DNA from: SZUA-378 sp036652815
GTDB lineage: Bacteria; Bacillota; Clostridia; Lachnospirales; Lachnospiraceae
Direction: 5' to 3'
Length of the DNA stretch: 64,000 nt
Assembly (NCBI GenBank): GCA_036652815.1
Contig: JAVVVE010000006.1
Coordinates: 1 to 64,000 of the forward strand
Part shown: positions 35,184 to 43,522 of the stretch, one piece after another
Numbering within the stretch: the stretch's first letter is position 1
Layout of the letters: every line of letters begins with the position of its first letter
Program-made: the position numbers and the translations under genes
Notes under the pieces: model-generated
Database searches by the model: none
The model's input: the letters and a program-made list of their open reading frames with translations, nothing else
Told to the model about the DNA's origin: nothing

Positions 35184-36248
35184 TTATACTACAGAGCGGT
35201 GTATGCATAGGATTCTCTCCAGTCCTTCGTCTATCCCGACTCTTGCTTCAAAACCCAGCCGATATAGTTTTTCTGCATTCAGTATCTCTTTTGTCATCGT
35301 AGAATAGCCTGCTTTCTCTGTCTCACTTGCACAAGCCTCGATGACTGTAACACCGGCTGCTCTTGCCAATGTCTTGGCAAAATTTTTAATCGTCACTTGA
35401 CTATTGGGATTGGCCACGTTATAGGCTTCTCCTACAGTGCCTCGTAATAAAATCGTAAGTATCGCCACTGCTGCATCTGCCAGATAGGTATAAGAGCGGT
35501 ATTGTGTGCCGGCACTCTTTAATATGATATCCTTTTGTGCAAAAGCCCGTTTCATAAATTGCACATCGGCTTTGGTGCTGTTTTCCGACATCGTGGCTCC
35601 ATAGATATAAGACAGCCTGGCGACGCAGGTATTCAGTCCATACTCTTGATAATAAGCGGCACATAATGTCTCTGCTGCTCTTTTTCCTTCCGGGTAGCAG
35701 GAACGGGGCTGCATCGATAACACTTCCCCTGCATCACTCTCTAAATATCCGGTTTCACGGTGTATTGTCTGTTTGCCATAGATTTCTCCACTACTTAATA
35801 GTAGTACTCTCTCCGGTTGATGTACTTGTTTTCTACTATGCTCTAAGAGATTCATCATTCCCAAAAAAGCACTTTGCATTGTCTGTACCGGTTGTGATGC
35901 AAATGCTTGTGGATGATTATTTCCGGCTGCGTGGATTACATAATCCCATTCTATCTCTGTCTTGATCTCATCGCAAATATCTGCGACAAGTATCTGTAAG
36001 TCGGTTCGATTCCGATAAGGGTAGAATCTACGTCGGCTCTTTATCTCATCCCTGCAGAATGCTAAGATTCTCATCTCAAGCTGTGCAATATCGTTCATTT
36101 TGAGAAATAGGTCTACCAGATAAGAACCGATTAATCCGGTCGCACCTGTGACAAGGATTGTCTTATGTGCGAAACGTTCCCAAGGTAACGCTTCCCTGCA
36201 TATTTCCTCTAATTCCCTCTGATACAGTGGACTATCCAAGATCGTCAT
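35184..36248 (-). CDS. NAD-dependent epimerase/dehydratase (extended SDR)
   Basis: 354 residues. ILVTGATGLIGSYLVDLFLK (about 30-49) is the NAD-binding loop, VIHAAGNNHPQ follows strand 4, LLSSGEIYGK contains the catalytic Ser, and YPEGKRAAE gives the YxxxK pair. The C-terminal AYNVANPNSQVTIKNFAKTL is a typical substrate-domain motif of NDP-sugar epimerases/dehydratases. It starts 12 bases after the cytidylyltransferase gene. It could act on a CDP- or UDP-activated sugar made there. The last codons lie in the 45-nt repeat that flanks the ATPase insertion, so the original C-terminus may have been altered. Confidence 0.87.
   Translation of the reverse strand: MTILDSPLYQRELEEICREALPWERFAHKTILVTGATGLIGSYLVDLFLKMNDIAQLEMRILAFCRDEIKSRRRFYPYRNRTDLQILVADICDEIKTEIEWDYVIHAAGNNHPQAFASQPVQTMQSAFLGMMNLLEHSRKQVHQPERVLLLSSGEIYGKQTIHRETGYLESDAGEVLSMQPRSCYPEGKRAAETLCAAYYQEYGLNTCVARLSYIYGATMSENSTKADVQFMKRAFAQKDIILKSAGTQYRSYTYLADAAVAILTILLRGTVGEAYNVANPNSQVTIKNFAKTLARAAGVTVIEACASETEKAGYSTMTKEILNAEKLYRLGFEARVGIDEGLERILCIHRSVV
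35188..35231. repeat. Imperfect 45-nt direct repeat, copy A (3' end of epimerase gene)
   Basis: This copy encodes the last residues of the epimerase (LERILCIHRSVV) in one frame. In another frame it retains a GGAGAG ribosome site and ATG-CAT-ACA-CCG, nearly the same as the start of the GT2 gene at 33681. The ancestral GT2 start therefore probably overlapped the epimerase end before the ATPase cassette arrived. Confidence 0.75.
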
Positions 36249-36260
36249 AACGAGCTCCTT

Positions 36261-36977
36261 TTATTTCATCCATTCGTCTTTCGAAGAATGTAACAGTGCT
36301 TTGAATATCTCAATATCATCTGTCGTGGTTAATTTGAGGTTCTTCTCAGATCCTGTTGAAAAATATATTTCTTCTCCCAATTCAATCATCAAGGTACAGG
36401 TCGCGATAGAGTCTGCAATGCCTCTGTGTGCTGCTTCCTCATGTGCCCACACCAATTTTCCCAAAGGAAAAGACTGCGGTGTCTGTGTCCGTGCCAGCTT
36501 ATCTCTATGTATCATCGTCGTGGAACTCTCCCTGTTATTCGTCAACAGCATTGCTTCTGCACAAGGCACTACCGTAATTGCAGAGCCATGCTGTATACAG
36601 CAGCTAATATTATCCGATATAATCTCCTGTGATACCAGTGGACGGATAGCATCATGTATTACCACTATATCTGTATCCTCGCACACACCATGTAATCCCA
36701 TGATACCACTTTTTAACGAACCTTGTCCGTTTTTGCCACCCGGAAACACCCATTTTAATTTTGTAATATTGAATTGCTTGGCATATGCCTTTAAGATCTC
36801 CTGCCAGCCCTCCAGGCATACTACTGCGATGGCATCAATATTGGGATGACGTTCAAATGCCTCCATCGTATATACAATAACCGGTCTGTCATTCACATTG
36901 ATAAACTGCTTAGGAATATCCTGATTCATGCGTTGCCCGCTTCCCCCTGCGATTAGTAATGCAATATTCATACTCAT
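36261..36977 (-). CDS. IspD/TarI-family cytidylyltransferase
   Basis: 238 residues. ALLIAGGSGQRMNQDIPKQF is the CTP-binding loop of the 2-C-methylerythritol-4-phosphate/ribitol-5-phosphate cytidylyltransferase family. VVIHDAIRPLVS and KLARTQTPQSFPL are the other family blocks. IspD acts in isoprenoid synthesis; TarI and relatives make CDP-ribitol or other CDP-polyols for wall polymers. The next gene encodes a CDP-glycerol-type transferase and overlaps this one by 4 bases, so a CDP-polyol or CDP-sugar role in glycan decoration is favoured over IspD. This is context-based; motifs alone do not decide. Confidence 0.8.
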   Translation of the reverse strand: MSMNIALLIAGGSGQRMNQDIPKQFINVNDRPVIVYTMEAFERHPNIDAIAVVCLEGWQEILKAYAKQFNITKLKWVFPGGKNGQGSLKSGIMGLHGVCEDTDIVVIHDAIRPLVSQEIISDNISCCIQHGSAITVVPCAEAMLLTNNRESSTTMIHRDKLARTQTPQSFPLGKLVWAHEEAAHRGIADSIATCTLMIELGEEIYFSTGSEKNLKLTTTDDIEIFKALLHSSKDEWMK

Positions 36978-38209
36978 TCTCCCATCTTATAAATCTGTTC
37001 AAATAATCTGGCTGATGAATGTCCATCTATTGTTTGGAACATTCTGGTACGGGACTGTCTTCTGGCTGCTCTATGTGTATCCTCCAGCAGCACCTGATTC
37101 ACTGCATGCATCAGCTCTTCCATCGTTGCCGCTTTTATCTCCGGCATATAAGTATCCTGTGGAATATAGCTGTCTCTGGTATTCGCTTCATATAATGCCA
37201 GGTCGTACTGAAATGCTACAACCGGTCTGTCTAACAGCATATAATCAGTATAGACAGAAGAATAGTCCGTAATCAGTACGTCTATCAGCCCTAGAAAAGA
37301 ATAAACATCTATTTGTGCATCTGCACTGATGATATTAGAATATTGTATCTCTTCAAATCGTTCTTTCAGTTTGGATTTTGGATGTAATTTGGTAACGAGT
37401 ATTCTCTTGTGTTCTATCAAATATTGATTGAAAAGCTCCAGATCCATCACTGTAAAAAAAACTTCTTCCGAATCTCTAAATGTAGGTAGATAAGCCAGCA
37501 AGGTGTATCCTTCTGTCTTTTTCTCCTGCAATCTCTGCAGTAATCGCTGCTCCTGCACTGTTAATAGGTTATGTATCAGACTCTCTGTTTCTGCAAACAG
37601 CATATCATTTCTCGGATATCCTTCGATGATAATATGTTTTGCATCAGTCCGAAAAGCCGATTGAAATATCTCGGACATCGCTTCAGAAGTCGCTAATGTA
37701 TAATGATTTGGCTTCTCATCCGACATTCTTCGTAACCAAGTCTGCCACCGTTCTCCTATATTCTTTGGGTGACGCACCCGATCAAATACATTATCATAAT
37801 TTGTCTTCTTATTGCCGGAACCATGCCATAGATTGATCTTAACAGCTCCACCCGATAGCCAAAAAGATATGTCCTTTGAATAATTATCAAAGATATATCT
37901 ACCTGCATGCAGTTCATACCATATCCCCTTTAGTGAGCGATAATAGTAGGCTTCCTGTCCACAAGCCTGCAGATAAGTTACGATATCAGTTTGATGAGAA
38001 ATCCAAATGGCATGGATTTTATCAGCTTTATGCTGCCTCGTATACAGATAAAGATATCTGGGATTCTCTGCAAATCTTTGTCCAAAACCGGAACCAAATA
38101 ACCATATATTTTTATCTCTGTGGCACAAAAAAGAGAGTCCGTACACAGGTAGCAATAATAATTGTCCCCAATATTTGATTCTCTTAATTATGTTCCCATA
38201 CGCCATCAT
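36974..38209 (-). CDS. CDP-glycerol glycerophosphotransferase-family transferase
   Basis: 411 residues. The N-terminal part has a hydrophobic stretch (YWGQLLLLPVYGLSFLCH) that may touch the membrane. The catalytic half shows NLWHGSGNKKTNYD, IIEGYPRNDMLF, LVTKLHPKS and LITDYSSVYTDYMLLDRP, the conserved TagF/TagB motifs in which His residues act in polyol-phosphate transfer. It probably transfers a phosphopolyol or related CDP-activated group to the glycan. Together with the cytidylyltransferase before it in the window coordinates (next in the transcript), it forms a synthesis-and-transfer pair. Phosphopolyol-modified flagellar glycans would be unusual but plausible. Confidence 0.85.
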   Translation of the reverse strand: MMAYGNIIKRIKYWGQLLLLPVYGLSFLCHRDKNIWLFGSGFGQRFAENPRYLYLYTRQHKADKIHAIWISHQTDIVTYLQACGQEAYYYRSLKGIWYELHAGRYIFDNYSKDISFWLSGGAVKINLWHGSGNKKTNYDNVFDRVRHPKNIGERWQTWLRRMSDEKPNHYTLATSEAMSEIFQSAFRTDAKHIIIEGYPRNDMLFAETESLIHNLLTVQEQRLLQRLQEKKTEGYTLLAYLPTFRDSEEVFFTVMDLELFNQYLIEHKRILVTKLHPKSKLKERFEEIQYSNIISADAQIDVYSFLGLIDVLITDYSSVYTDYMLLDRPVVAFQYDLALYEANTRDSYIPQDTYMPEIKAATMEELMHAVNQVLLEDTHRAARRQSRTRMFQTIDGHSSARLFEQIYKMGE

Positions 38210-38215
38210 CCTATC

Positions 38216-39715
38216 CTACCACTTCTTAAGAAATGTCTTACGTTCCATCGGATCCATTTTGCTAATCTGCTCATCCATATAATAAGAATCGCTCTTCATA
38301 TGCTGTGTGGATACTTCTTCAAAGATAGCACCATTGACCGATGAAAAAGAATGATATTCGCCACGCAATACAGTCTGCATATCACCCGGTTTTAAGGTCT
38401 TGTCTTCTTGTCCATCCATCTGTATCTCTAAGTCTCCATAGAGTACCTGAAAAGTCTCTTCTTTAATCTTATGTGCATGAGAAGGGTGTTTTTGTCCCGG
38501 CAGTACGATGATATATTTCTTACAGTACTCTCTATTAATAATATTGATAATAATAGCACCATGCTGTCTAAAATGTTTCATCCCATAATGATGAGACAGC
38601 TCCACTTCAAAGTTATCTCCGAGTGCAATGCCTGCCTCGTAGAGCATGCCCTTAGCGTCATGTACTGCAGTACGCACGATACCGACTCCGGATACTTTAG
38701 GCTGTTCCACGATCTTCTCATTAAGAGCGTAGTCTTTGGAAGCCACCATGCCATCTTTGAATCCACCACTGGTGAGCTGCTTTTCTTGACAAGGCATCGC
38801 ATAGAACACATCTGCTTCCGTCATAGTCTCTCCCGCCTGAATAGGATGTTTGGCATAGACTCCTCGCATCAGAGAGGTCAGGGAATCTATCTCTGCCTGC
38901 GTTACATACTTGTCATTTGGTTTACGTACCTGGCAGATCTCTTTTGCCAATAACGCGGATTTTACCCAGTTCTCTGCCTGCTCCGGATTCATCGAGTACG
39001 CATTTAATCGGATGGTGTCAGTTGGCAGTCCTACATGGCGCTCCAGTATCTGTGCGCCCTTCGCGATCGCTAACATCGGCACCACCGTATTATCAGGATC
39101 CTCATGTCCCGAATAGCCAATGGTAACATCCCGATATCTACGATTCATCCTATCGATGAAGTCCAATTGTAAGCCTTCTAACGGTGCCGGATATTCTGCG
39201 ATGCAATGTAAGAAAGCAAACTCACAGCCCTTATGTGTAAAGAAATTATATATCTTATCAATCTCAGCTAAGGTCTTTCCACCCGTAGAGATAATCAAAG
39301 GTTGCTTAGAAGCTGCCGCTTTCATCAAAAGCGGCCAGTCGAGTGCACTGCAGCTGGCGATCTTAATGATATCCAATCCCTGATCCATACACCACTCTAC
39401 CCCGGTCTCATCAAAGGGGGTACTCATGGTAAGCATACCTTCCGCGCGTACCGCATCCACTAATCGAGATAGTTGGTCGTAACTCAACCTGGTACTTAAG
39501 AATCTCGGTATATGTTTTACATCTTCTCTGTCTTTAAAGTCCGGATGAATAAAAGTATCCAGATCCCGATATTGTAATTTCACTGCAGCTTTAATATTGT
39601 ATTGACGGGCTATCCTGCCCATGGCTTTGATAATATCGATACCATGCTCTACGCTACCCTGATGACTATTCGCCATCTCAAATATAAATAGATTCTCCAG
39701 TACATTACTTTTCAT
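38216..39715 (-). CDS. NeuB-family ulosonate synthase with SAF and cupin domains
   Basis: About 499 residues, three parts. Residues 5-270 are the NeuB TIM barrel (FIFEMANSHQGSVEHGIDII, AVKLQYRDLDTF, HCIAEYPAPLEG, IGYSGHEDPDN, LERHVGLPTD). Residues about 285-350 form a SAF/antifreeze-like domain (RGVYAKHPIQAGETMTEADV). The last ~110 residues are a cupin with HPSHAHKIKEETFQVLYGDL and LKPGDMQTVLRGEYHSF. This resembles SpsE-like spore-coat and flagellar proteins. It condenses PEP with an acetamido-hexose-type sugar; the cupin could epimerise the substrate or product. The start at 39715 follows AAGGGGG; the longer frame adds no conserved residues. It overlaps the Maf gene by 11 bases. Confidence 0.9.
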   Translation of the reverse strand: MKSNVLENLFIFEMANSHQGSVEHGIDIIKAMGRIARQYNIKAAVKLQYRDLDTFIHPDFKDREDVKHIPRFLSTRLSYDQLSRLVDAVRAEGMLTMSTPFDETGVEWCMDQGLDIIKIASCSALDWPLLMKAAASKQPLIISTGGKTLAEIDKIYNFFTHKGCEFAFLHCIAEYPAPLEGLQLDFIDRMNRRYRDVTIGYSGHEDPDNTVVPMLAIAKGAQILERHVGLPTDTIRLNAYSMNPEQAENWVKSALLAKEICQVRKPNDKYVTQAEIDSLTSLMRGVYAKHPIQAGETMTEADVFYAMPCQEKQLTSGGFKDGMVASKDYALNEKIVEQPKVSGVGIVRTAVHDAKGMLYEAGIALGDNFEVELSHHYGMKHFRQHGAIIINIINREYCKKYIIVLPGQKHPSHAHKIKEETFQVLYGDLEIQMDGQEDKTLKPGDMQTVLRGEYHSFSSVNGAIFEEVSTQHMKSDSYYMDEQISKMDPMERKTFLKKW

Positions 39716-41606
39716 GGAATACCCCCTTATGAAATACTCTGTCCAATTTATCATCTTTTAGGTCTGTCAATATCGTGTCTATTGTGCTTTGAATCTGAGT
39801 CATATATGTTTTTCCCATCGTGCAAGCTGTTATCAGTTCTTTTTTCTCTTCTCCCTCTACTTGATAGATGTCCTGCAGCAACTCTGTCGTGCTGTTCTGC
39901 ATGAGATGCTGCACATAATGGTAGATGGTATCTTCTTCAATCTCTGCCGTCAGTGCATTGACTTGTTTCATGATCCTTTTCATGTCTCCTGATGCATATC
40001 TGTTTTGTAAGGTTAAGGTAAGCATCTGATCATAGGCTCTGCTCCCACGCTTGGCGAGCGATAAGATATGTTCCAGTCTCTCTGGCATGTCATAGAGATA
40101 GGTCTCAAATCGTTGCTTCTGTTCTGCATTCAGTAAATCAGGTGTGTCTCTTATAATCGCAGCGATATCTACTGTTTGCCTGCACTCTCTTGCAATGGCA
40201 TCCCGTAGTGTCATCATCTCGGTGCCGTGTATCATCGCACCGCCCTCTGTTGCATCGATGACGTGCAATCCCCGATAGTTTTTTATCTCATATTCAAACC
40301 AATCCAGATAAATCTTAAATTCCAAACTGGAGGCGATAGGTTGTCCATCTATTCCCTCGACTTCTATCGTATTCTGACTTTCGATAGCGAGATTTTGTTC
40401 CCCGCGTACTGTTTCTTTGGCATGCGTGCGATGGTCGGTATAAGCCAGATCCTGTCCCACCAGGATAATGGTAGTGAATCCCAAGAGCTTTGCAATCGAA
40501 AAAGCTTCATTCGCTACGGAACCTCCCGACGATGTGATCGGCAGCAGCACCTCTTCTTTGGATAAAAATTCTTGTACATGTGGATTCATATCCTGTACAA
40601 AAAACAAATTATCCGGATGAGCTTCTAATAATTGATATCTACTGGATAAATTACAAAAGAGAGGGATTTCCCGAATCCTTTCCTCCGTAAAATGTGCCAA
40701 ATCTTTTTCTCCATCAATCGAAACAAAAGCATCCGGCACTATATGATGTGCCAGTAGTACTCTTAATGCCGAATCCGCTGCAATCAAAAAGCTTTTTCCG
40801 GCTGCTTTTTTTAATTCCTCTATGTTATGATCCAGGGATGGTCCCGCCGCTACGATGATCGCAGGCAGGGTATGTGGTAATCTCTGCCACAGCTCCTGTA
40901 TCGATTTACTATAAGCAAAGCTCCTATAATTCATTATCGTATTCAGGTAATAGCTCGCACCGAAACGTCCCATCACATCCTGGCTGGCGGTGATGGTCTG
41001 ACAGATCACTTCTAATTTTTTATAGAACGCATCCCATTCCTCATGGAAAAGGACCGGATAATTCAGATAGCTTTCGAGAATCAGTTCCTTGATATCCCTA
41101 ATATCTAATTCTCTCGCCAACATGTCTTCATAGCTGAGTTCTCCCTCTTCTGCCACGACAGGTACGACACGCTCATCTGCTAAGATCGCACTGCAGTCAA
41201 ACTCTTCCAATACCTTTAGAAATAGAGTCAGCGACGGCTCATAAAGCAGGATCCTGACTTCTTTTTCGCAGTTCTCCAGTAGTGTCCTAACATACATCCC
41301 ATTTCCAAACCCAAACAACACGATCTTATTCTTATAGTTCGTCATCTTTAGTCCGCGAAACCAGGTGTCCAGGAGATAATCGGAATCATAAAGAGAATCT
41401 AACTGATACTGCTGCGTCCCCTTATCTACATACAATACTTTTCGCTCTTCTATCAGTTCCACTCCGGGTATGAGCTCTTGTGTCTCGCTTGGTTGCTCTA
41501 ATGCATGCAGCAGATTATGATATAAGATCGGATCTTTTTGTTGCAGTACCTTTAGGTTAGTCTCCAGATGACTGTCTATATTCACATCCCTGTTCTTCTG
41601 TGTCAT
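39705..41606 (-). CDS. Maf-type flagellin glycosyltransferase (DUF115/MptE-like)
   Basis: 633 residues. The central MptE-like/DUF115 domain contains PAIIVAAGPSLDHNIEEL (from about residue 248), FLIAADSALRVLLAH, PDAFVSIDGE and SSGGSVANEAFSIAKLLGF with ILVGQDLAYTD. This matches motility-associated factors that transfer a nonulosonic acid to Ser/Thr of flagellin in the cytoplasm before export. N-terminal residues (1-200) form a second Rossmann-like region, KIVLFGFGNGMYVRTLL. Clostridia, Campylobacter and Geobacillus Maf proteins are known to be needed for flagellin glycosylation. Its place two genes after flagellin and right before a NeuB gene supports that role. Confidence 0.9.
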   Translation of the reverse strand: MTQKNRDVNIDSHLETNLKVLQQKDPILYHNLLHALEQPSETQELIPGVELIEERKVLYVDKGTQQYQLDSLYDSDYLLDTWFRGLKMTNYKNKIVLFGFGNGMYVRTLLENCEKEVRILLYEPSLTLFLKVLEEFDCSAILADERVVPVVAEEGELSYEDMLARELDIRDIKELILESYLNYPVLFHEEWDAFYKKLEVICQTITASQDVMGRFGASYYLNTIMNYRSFAYSKSIQELWQRLPHTLPAIIVAAGPSLDHNIEELKKAAGKSFLIAADSALRVLLAHHIVPDAFVSIDGEKDLAHFTEERIREIPLFCNLSSRYQLLEAHPDNLFFVQDMNPHVQEFLSKEEVLLPITSSGGSVANEAFSIAKLLGFTTIILVGQDLAYTDHRTHAKETVRGEQNLAIESQNTIEVEGIDGQPIASSLEFKIYLDWFEYEIKNYRGLHVIDATEGGAMIHGTEMMTLRDAIARECRQTVDIAAIIRDTPDLLNAEQKQRFETYLYDMPERLEHILSLAKRGSRAYDQMLTLTLQNRYASGDMKRIMKQVNALTAEIEEDTIYHYVQHLMQNSTTELLQDIYQVEGEEKKELITACTMGKTYMTQIQSTIDTILTDLKDDKLDRVFHKGVFHEK

Positions 41607-41953
41607 AATACGATCTCCATCTTCTCCATCCTATCCAGATATAGCATCAGATTCTCTTTGGTCTCATAATGAAGGACATCTATCATCGCAAACCAGTCTT
41701 CTCTTTCCAGTGCTTCCATGATCCGTTCCATCTGCCCCTGCCAATAAGTCATATCTTCTGCTTCGTCCTGTAATTGCGGCAGCTCATAAGAAGAGATAAT
41801 AATAGGTATGACTGCCTGTAGGAGATTAATGAATACCGGCATCAGACGTTCGGCCGCATATGCTCTGTTCTTAGCGATAGCTTCTGTCAGCAAGTCTATG
41901 GTCTCTATGGTCTCTTTTATCTTATCTGCAAATATCTGCATCGTTGCATCCAT
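41603..41953 (-). CDS. Small helical protein between flagellin and Maf, unknown
   Basis: 116 residues, almost wholly predicted helical, acidic, without signal peptide or membrane segment; one hydrophobic patch (NLLQAVIPIIISSYELPQ) lies mid-chain. I do not recognise a family. It has AAGGAG before its ATG, starts 25 bases beyond the flagellin terminator, and overlaps the Maf start by ATGA, so it is the first gene of the Maf transcript and coupled to Maf translation. Possible roles are a flagellin chaperone of FliS/FlgN size or a partner that delivers flagellin to Maf. Both are inferences from context. Confidence 0.7.
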   Translation of the reverse strand: MDATMQIFADKIKETIETIDLLTEAIAKNRAYAAERLMPVFINLLQAVIPIIISSYELPQLQDEAEDMTYWQGQMERIMEALEREDWFAMIDVLHYETKENLMLYLDRMEKMEIVL

Positions 41954-41977
41954 CGCTGTCTCCTTACTTGTTTTGAT

Positions 41978-42011
41978 TGAAAAAAGGATTGGCTAAACGC
42001 CAATCCTTTTT
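41978..42011 (-). terminator. Rho-independent terminator after flagellin
   Basis: Arms 41981-41993 and 41999-42011 are exact 13-bp reverse complements around a 5-base loop. On the minus strand the stem is followed by a run of T (CCTTTTTT). It begins 18 bases after the flagellin stop. Flagellin is thus probably made mainly as a monocistronic message, with the Maf locus expressed by partial read-through or an unseen promoter. Confidence 0.9.
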
Positions 42012-42028
42012 GGAATGTACTGTAGCAA

Positions 42029-42844
42029 TTATCCCAGTAATGACAATACGCCTTGATTTGACTGATTTGCCTGTGCTAACATAGACTGACCTGCCTGTCC
42101 GAGAATATTATTCTTGCTGTATTCAACCATCGTCTTAGCCATATCCGTATCACGAATCGCTGCTTCTGCTGATTGTGTGTTCTCAACAACGTTATCTAAG
42201 TTCTTAACTGTGTATTCAAGTCTGTTCTGAATAGCACCCAGTGCAGAACGCTGTTTGGATACTTGTGCAATAGCACTTGTAATCTTAGAGATAGCTGTTC
42301 TTGCAGTCGATACTTGAGTTAATGTAATAGAATTGATTCCGAGACCTGTTGCATTCATATTCTTGATACTGATTCTGATTCTTTGTGCAGACTTGTTGGC
42401 AGCACCAACCTGAATGTCATGGTTGAATTTACCGGACAATAGTCCCAATGTGTTGAACTGTGTGGACTGCTGTACTCTGTTAATCTCACTAACCAGTGCC
42501 TTTACTTCGGTATTGATAGCTCTTCTATCTGCTGTGGTATTCGTTCCGGTAGAAGATTTGACTGCTAATTCATTCATACGCTGTAACATGTTATGTACTT
42601 CTGTCAAAGCACCCTCTGCTGTCTGTACGACTGCGATACCATCTTGAGCATTAGCGGAAGCTTGTGTTAAGCCTCTGATCTGGCTTCTCATCTTCTCACT
42701 GATGGTTAATCCTGCTGCATCATCTGCTGCACGGTTAATCTTGTAACCTGAAGATAACTTCTCTGTTGTCTTAGCTTGTGCACTTGTTGTGATACCTAAC
42801 TGTCTGTTAGCATTCATTGCTGTTAAATTGTGTTGTACTATCAT
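42029..42844 (-). CDS. fliC: Flagellin
   Basis: 271 residues, near the minimum for flagellins. The N-terminal D0/D1 block (MIVQHNLTAMNANRQL, AADDAAGLTISEKMRSQIRG, NAQDGIAVVQTAEGAL) and the C-terminal block (SALGAIQNRLEYTVKNL, AEAAIRDTDMAKTMVEYSK, ending QGVLSLLG) are complete. Only about 50 residues lie between, so the outer D2/D3 domains are absent. Ser/Thr residues in that middle part (SIKNMNATGLGINSITLTQV region) are the expected surface sites for glycosylation by Maf. It has its own sigma-28 promoter, long leader and terminator. The start follows AAGGAGG at 7 bases. Confidence 0.98.
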   Translation of the reverse strand: MIVQHNLTAMNANRQLGITTSAQAKTTEKLSSGYKINRAADDAAGLTISEKMRSQIRGLTQASANAQDGIAVVQTAEGALTEVHNMLQRMNELAVKSSTGTNTTADRRAINTEVKALVSEINRVQQSTQFNTLGLLSGKFNHDIQVGAANKSAQRIRISIKNMNATGLGINSITLTQVSTARTAISKITSAIAQVSKQRSALGAIQNRLEYTVKNLDNVVENTQSAEAAIRDTDMAKTMVEYSKNNILGQAGQSMLAQANQSNQGVLSLLG

Positions 42845-42850
42845 AGATAT

Positions 42851-42883
42851 TCCTCCTTGAAATTACGGTAGCATCCTTGCCAC
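42851..42883 (-). promoter_or_regulatory. Likely CsrA-binding hairpin and Shine-Dalgarno in flagellin leader
   Basis: In the flagellin leader, minus strand, the six-base arms GTGGCA and TGCTAC (42868-42883, one G-U pair) present AGGA as a tetraloop, the classic CsrA site. The second GGA motif is the Shine-Dalgarno AAGGAGGA at 42851-42858. A further AGGAGA lies upstream at about 42928-42937. The spacing of a hairpin site and a site over the ribosome site matches hag regulation in Bacillus subtilis, where CsrA represses and FliW relieves. csrA and fliW are encoded 4 kb upstream in the same window. Confidence 0.7.
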
Positions 42884-42980
42884 TCGTTTGCCGGGCATGT
42901 AGAATCTTTCGTCGTACGCCTACTTGAGTCTCCTGCCTGTGATTGGTTCGTAAAGACATTTCTTTCTTTACTTATATAGT

Positions 42981-43007
42981 ATATCGGTATAATTCTCAGA
43001 TACTTTA
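42981..43007 (-). promoter_or_regulatory. Sigma-28 (SigD/FliA) promoter of flagellin
   Basis: TAAA (43004-43007) and ACCGATAT (42981-42988) with exactly 15 bases between match the Firmicute sigma-D consensus TAAA-N15-GCCGATAT at all but one base. It lies about 135 bases before the flagellin start, leaving a long leader that contains the CsrA sites. Confidence 0.88.
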
Positions 43008-43039
43008 TACCGAATAATACTTTTTTTTATTTAATTTAT

Positions 43040-43522
43040 TTATTTCTTTTCATCCAGCATCTGTGGGCTCACGATACGGTTACGTCCCATAGCTTTATAA
43101 TAATCACTCGCCGCTCTGGTGGTAGTCCTGGCCTGTTGGATGTCTTGTCTTGCGAATCTGAACTGTCGTTCTGCCAGTTGCTTGTTGCGAGCCTCTGCTG
43201 CCTGAATAGAGACGCTCTTGTCGGTAATCCTCGAGATCAAATCCTGTAACACATGTATCTCATCGGCATACTGTGCCTGATGCTGCAGCAACTCCGGTTT
43301 TACCCGTTCATATACCGCCTCAAAGCCATCGTCCAATTCATTCAGTCGCTGAATCAGCACGGTCTTTTGATCCATATTCGTATCCAATGCCTCTGTGTCT
43401 AATCTCTCTGCCTGCATCAGTTCGGTCTGTTCCTGATTCTTCTGTATCACTTCGTCCAATACCTGCAGTTTTTTCTGTAAGCTATCCATTAGTACACTGA
43501 GATAATTCTTCTGTTCTGTCAT
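43040..43522 (-). CDS. FliT/FlgN-like flagellar chaperone
   Basis: 160 residues, rich in Gln, Glu and Lys with heptad-like helices over most of its length (residues 1-60 and 70-140), as expected for coiled-coil export chaperones. No strong sequence signature separates FliT from FlgN. Its place after fliD and fliS, overlapping fliS by 4 bases, fits FliT, the FliD chaperone. The last segment, ASDYYKAMGRNR, is hydrophilic. No terminator follows; the AT-rich gap leads into the flagellin promoter. Confidence 0.65.
   Translation of the reverse strand: MTEQKNYLSVLMDSLQKKLQVLDEVIQKNQEQTELMQAERLDTEALDTNMDQKTVLIQRLNELDDGFEAVYERVKPELLQHQAQYADEIHVLQDLISRITDKSVSIQAAEARNKQLAERQFRFARQDIQQARTTTRAASDYYKAMGRNRIVSPQMLDEKK

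Noticed and set aside
36301..36849. 182-codon plus-strand open frame
   Set aside because: Antisense to the IspD/TarI-like gene with no initiation signals.
43012..43046. T-rich run after the FliT-like gene as a terminator
   Set aside because: The run is T-rich on the plus strand only; on the transcribed minus strand it is A-rich and has no stem.
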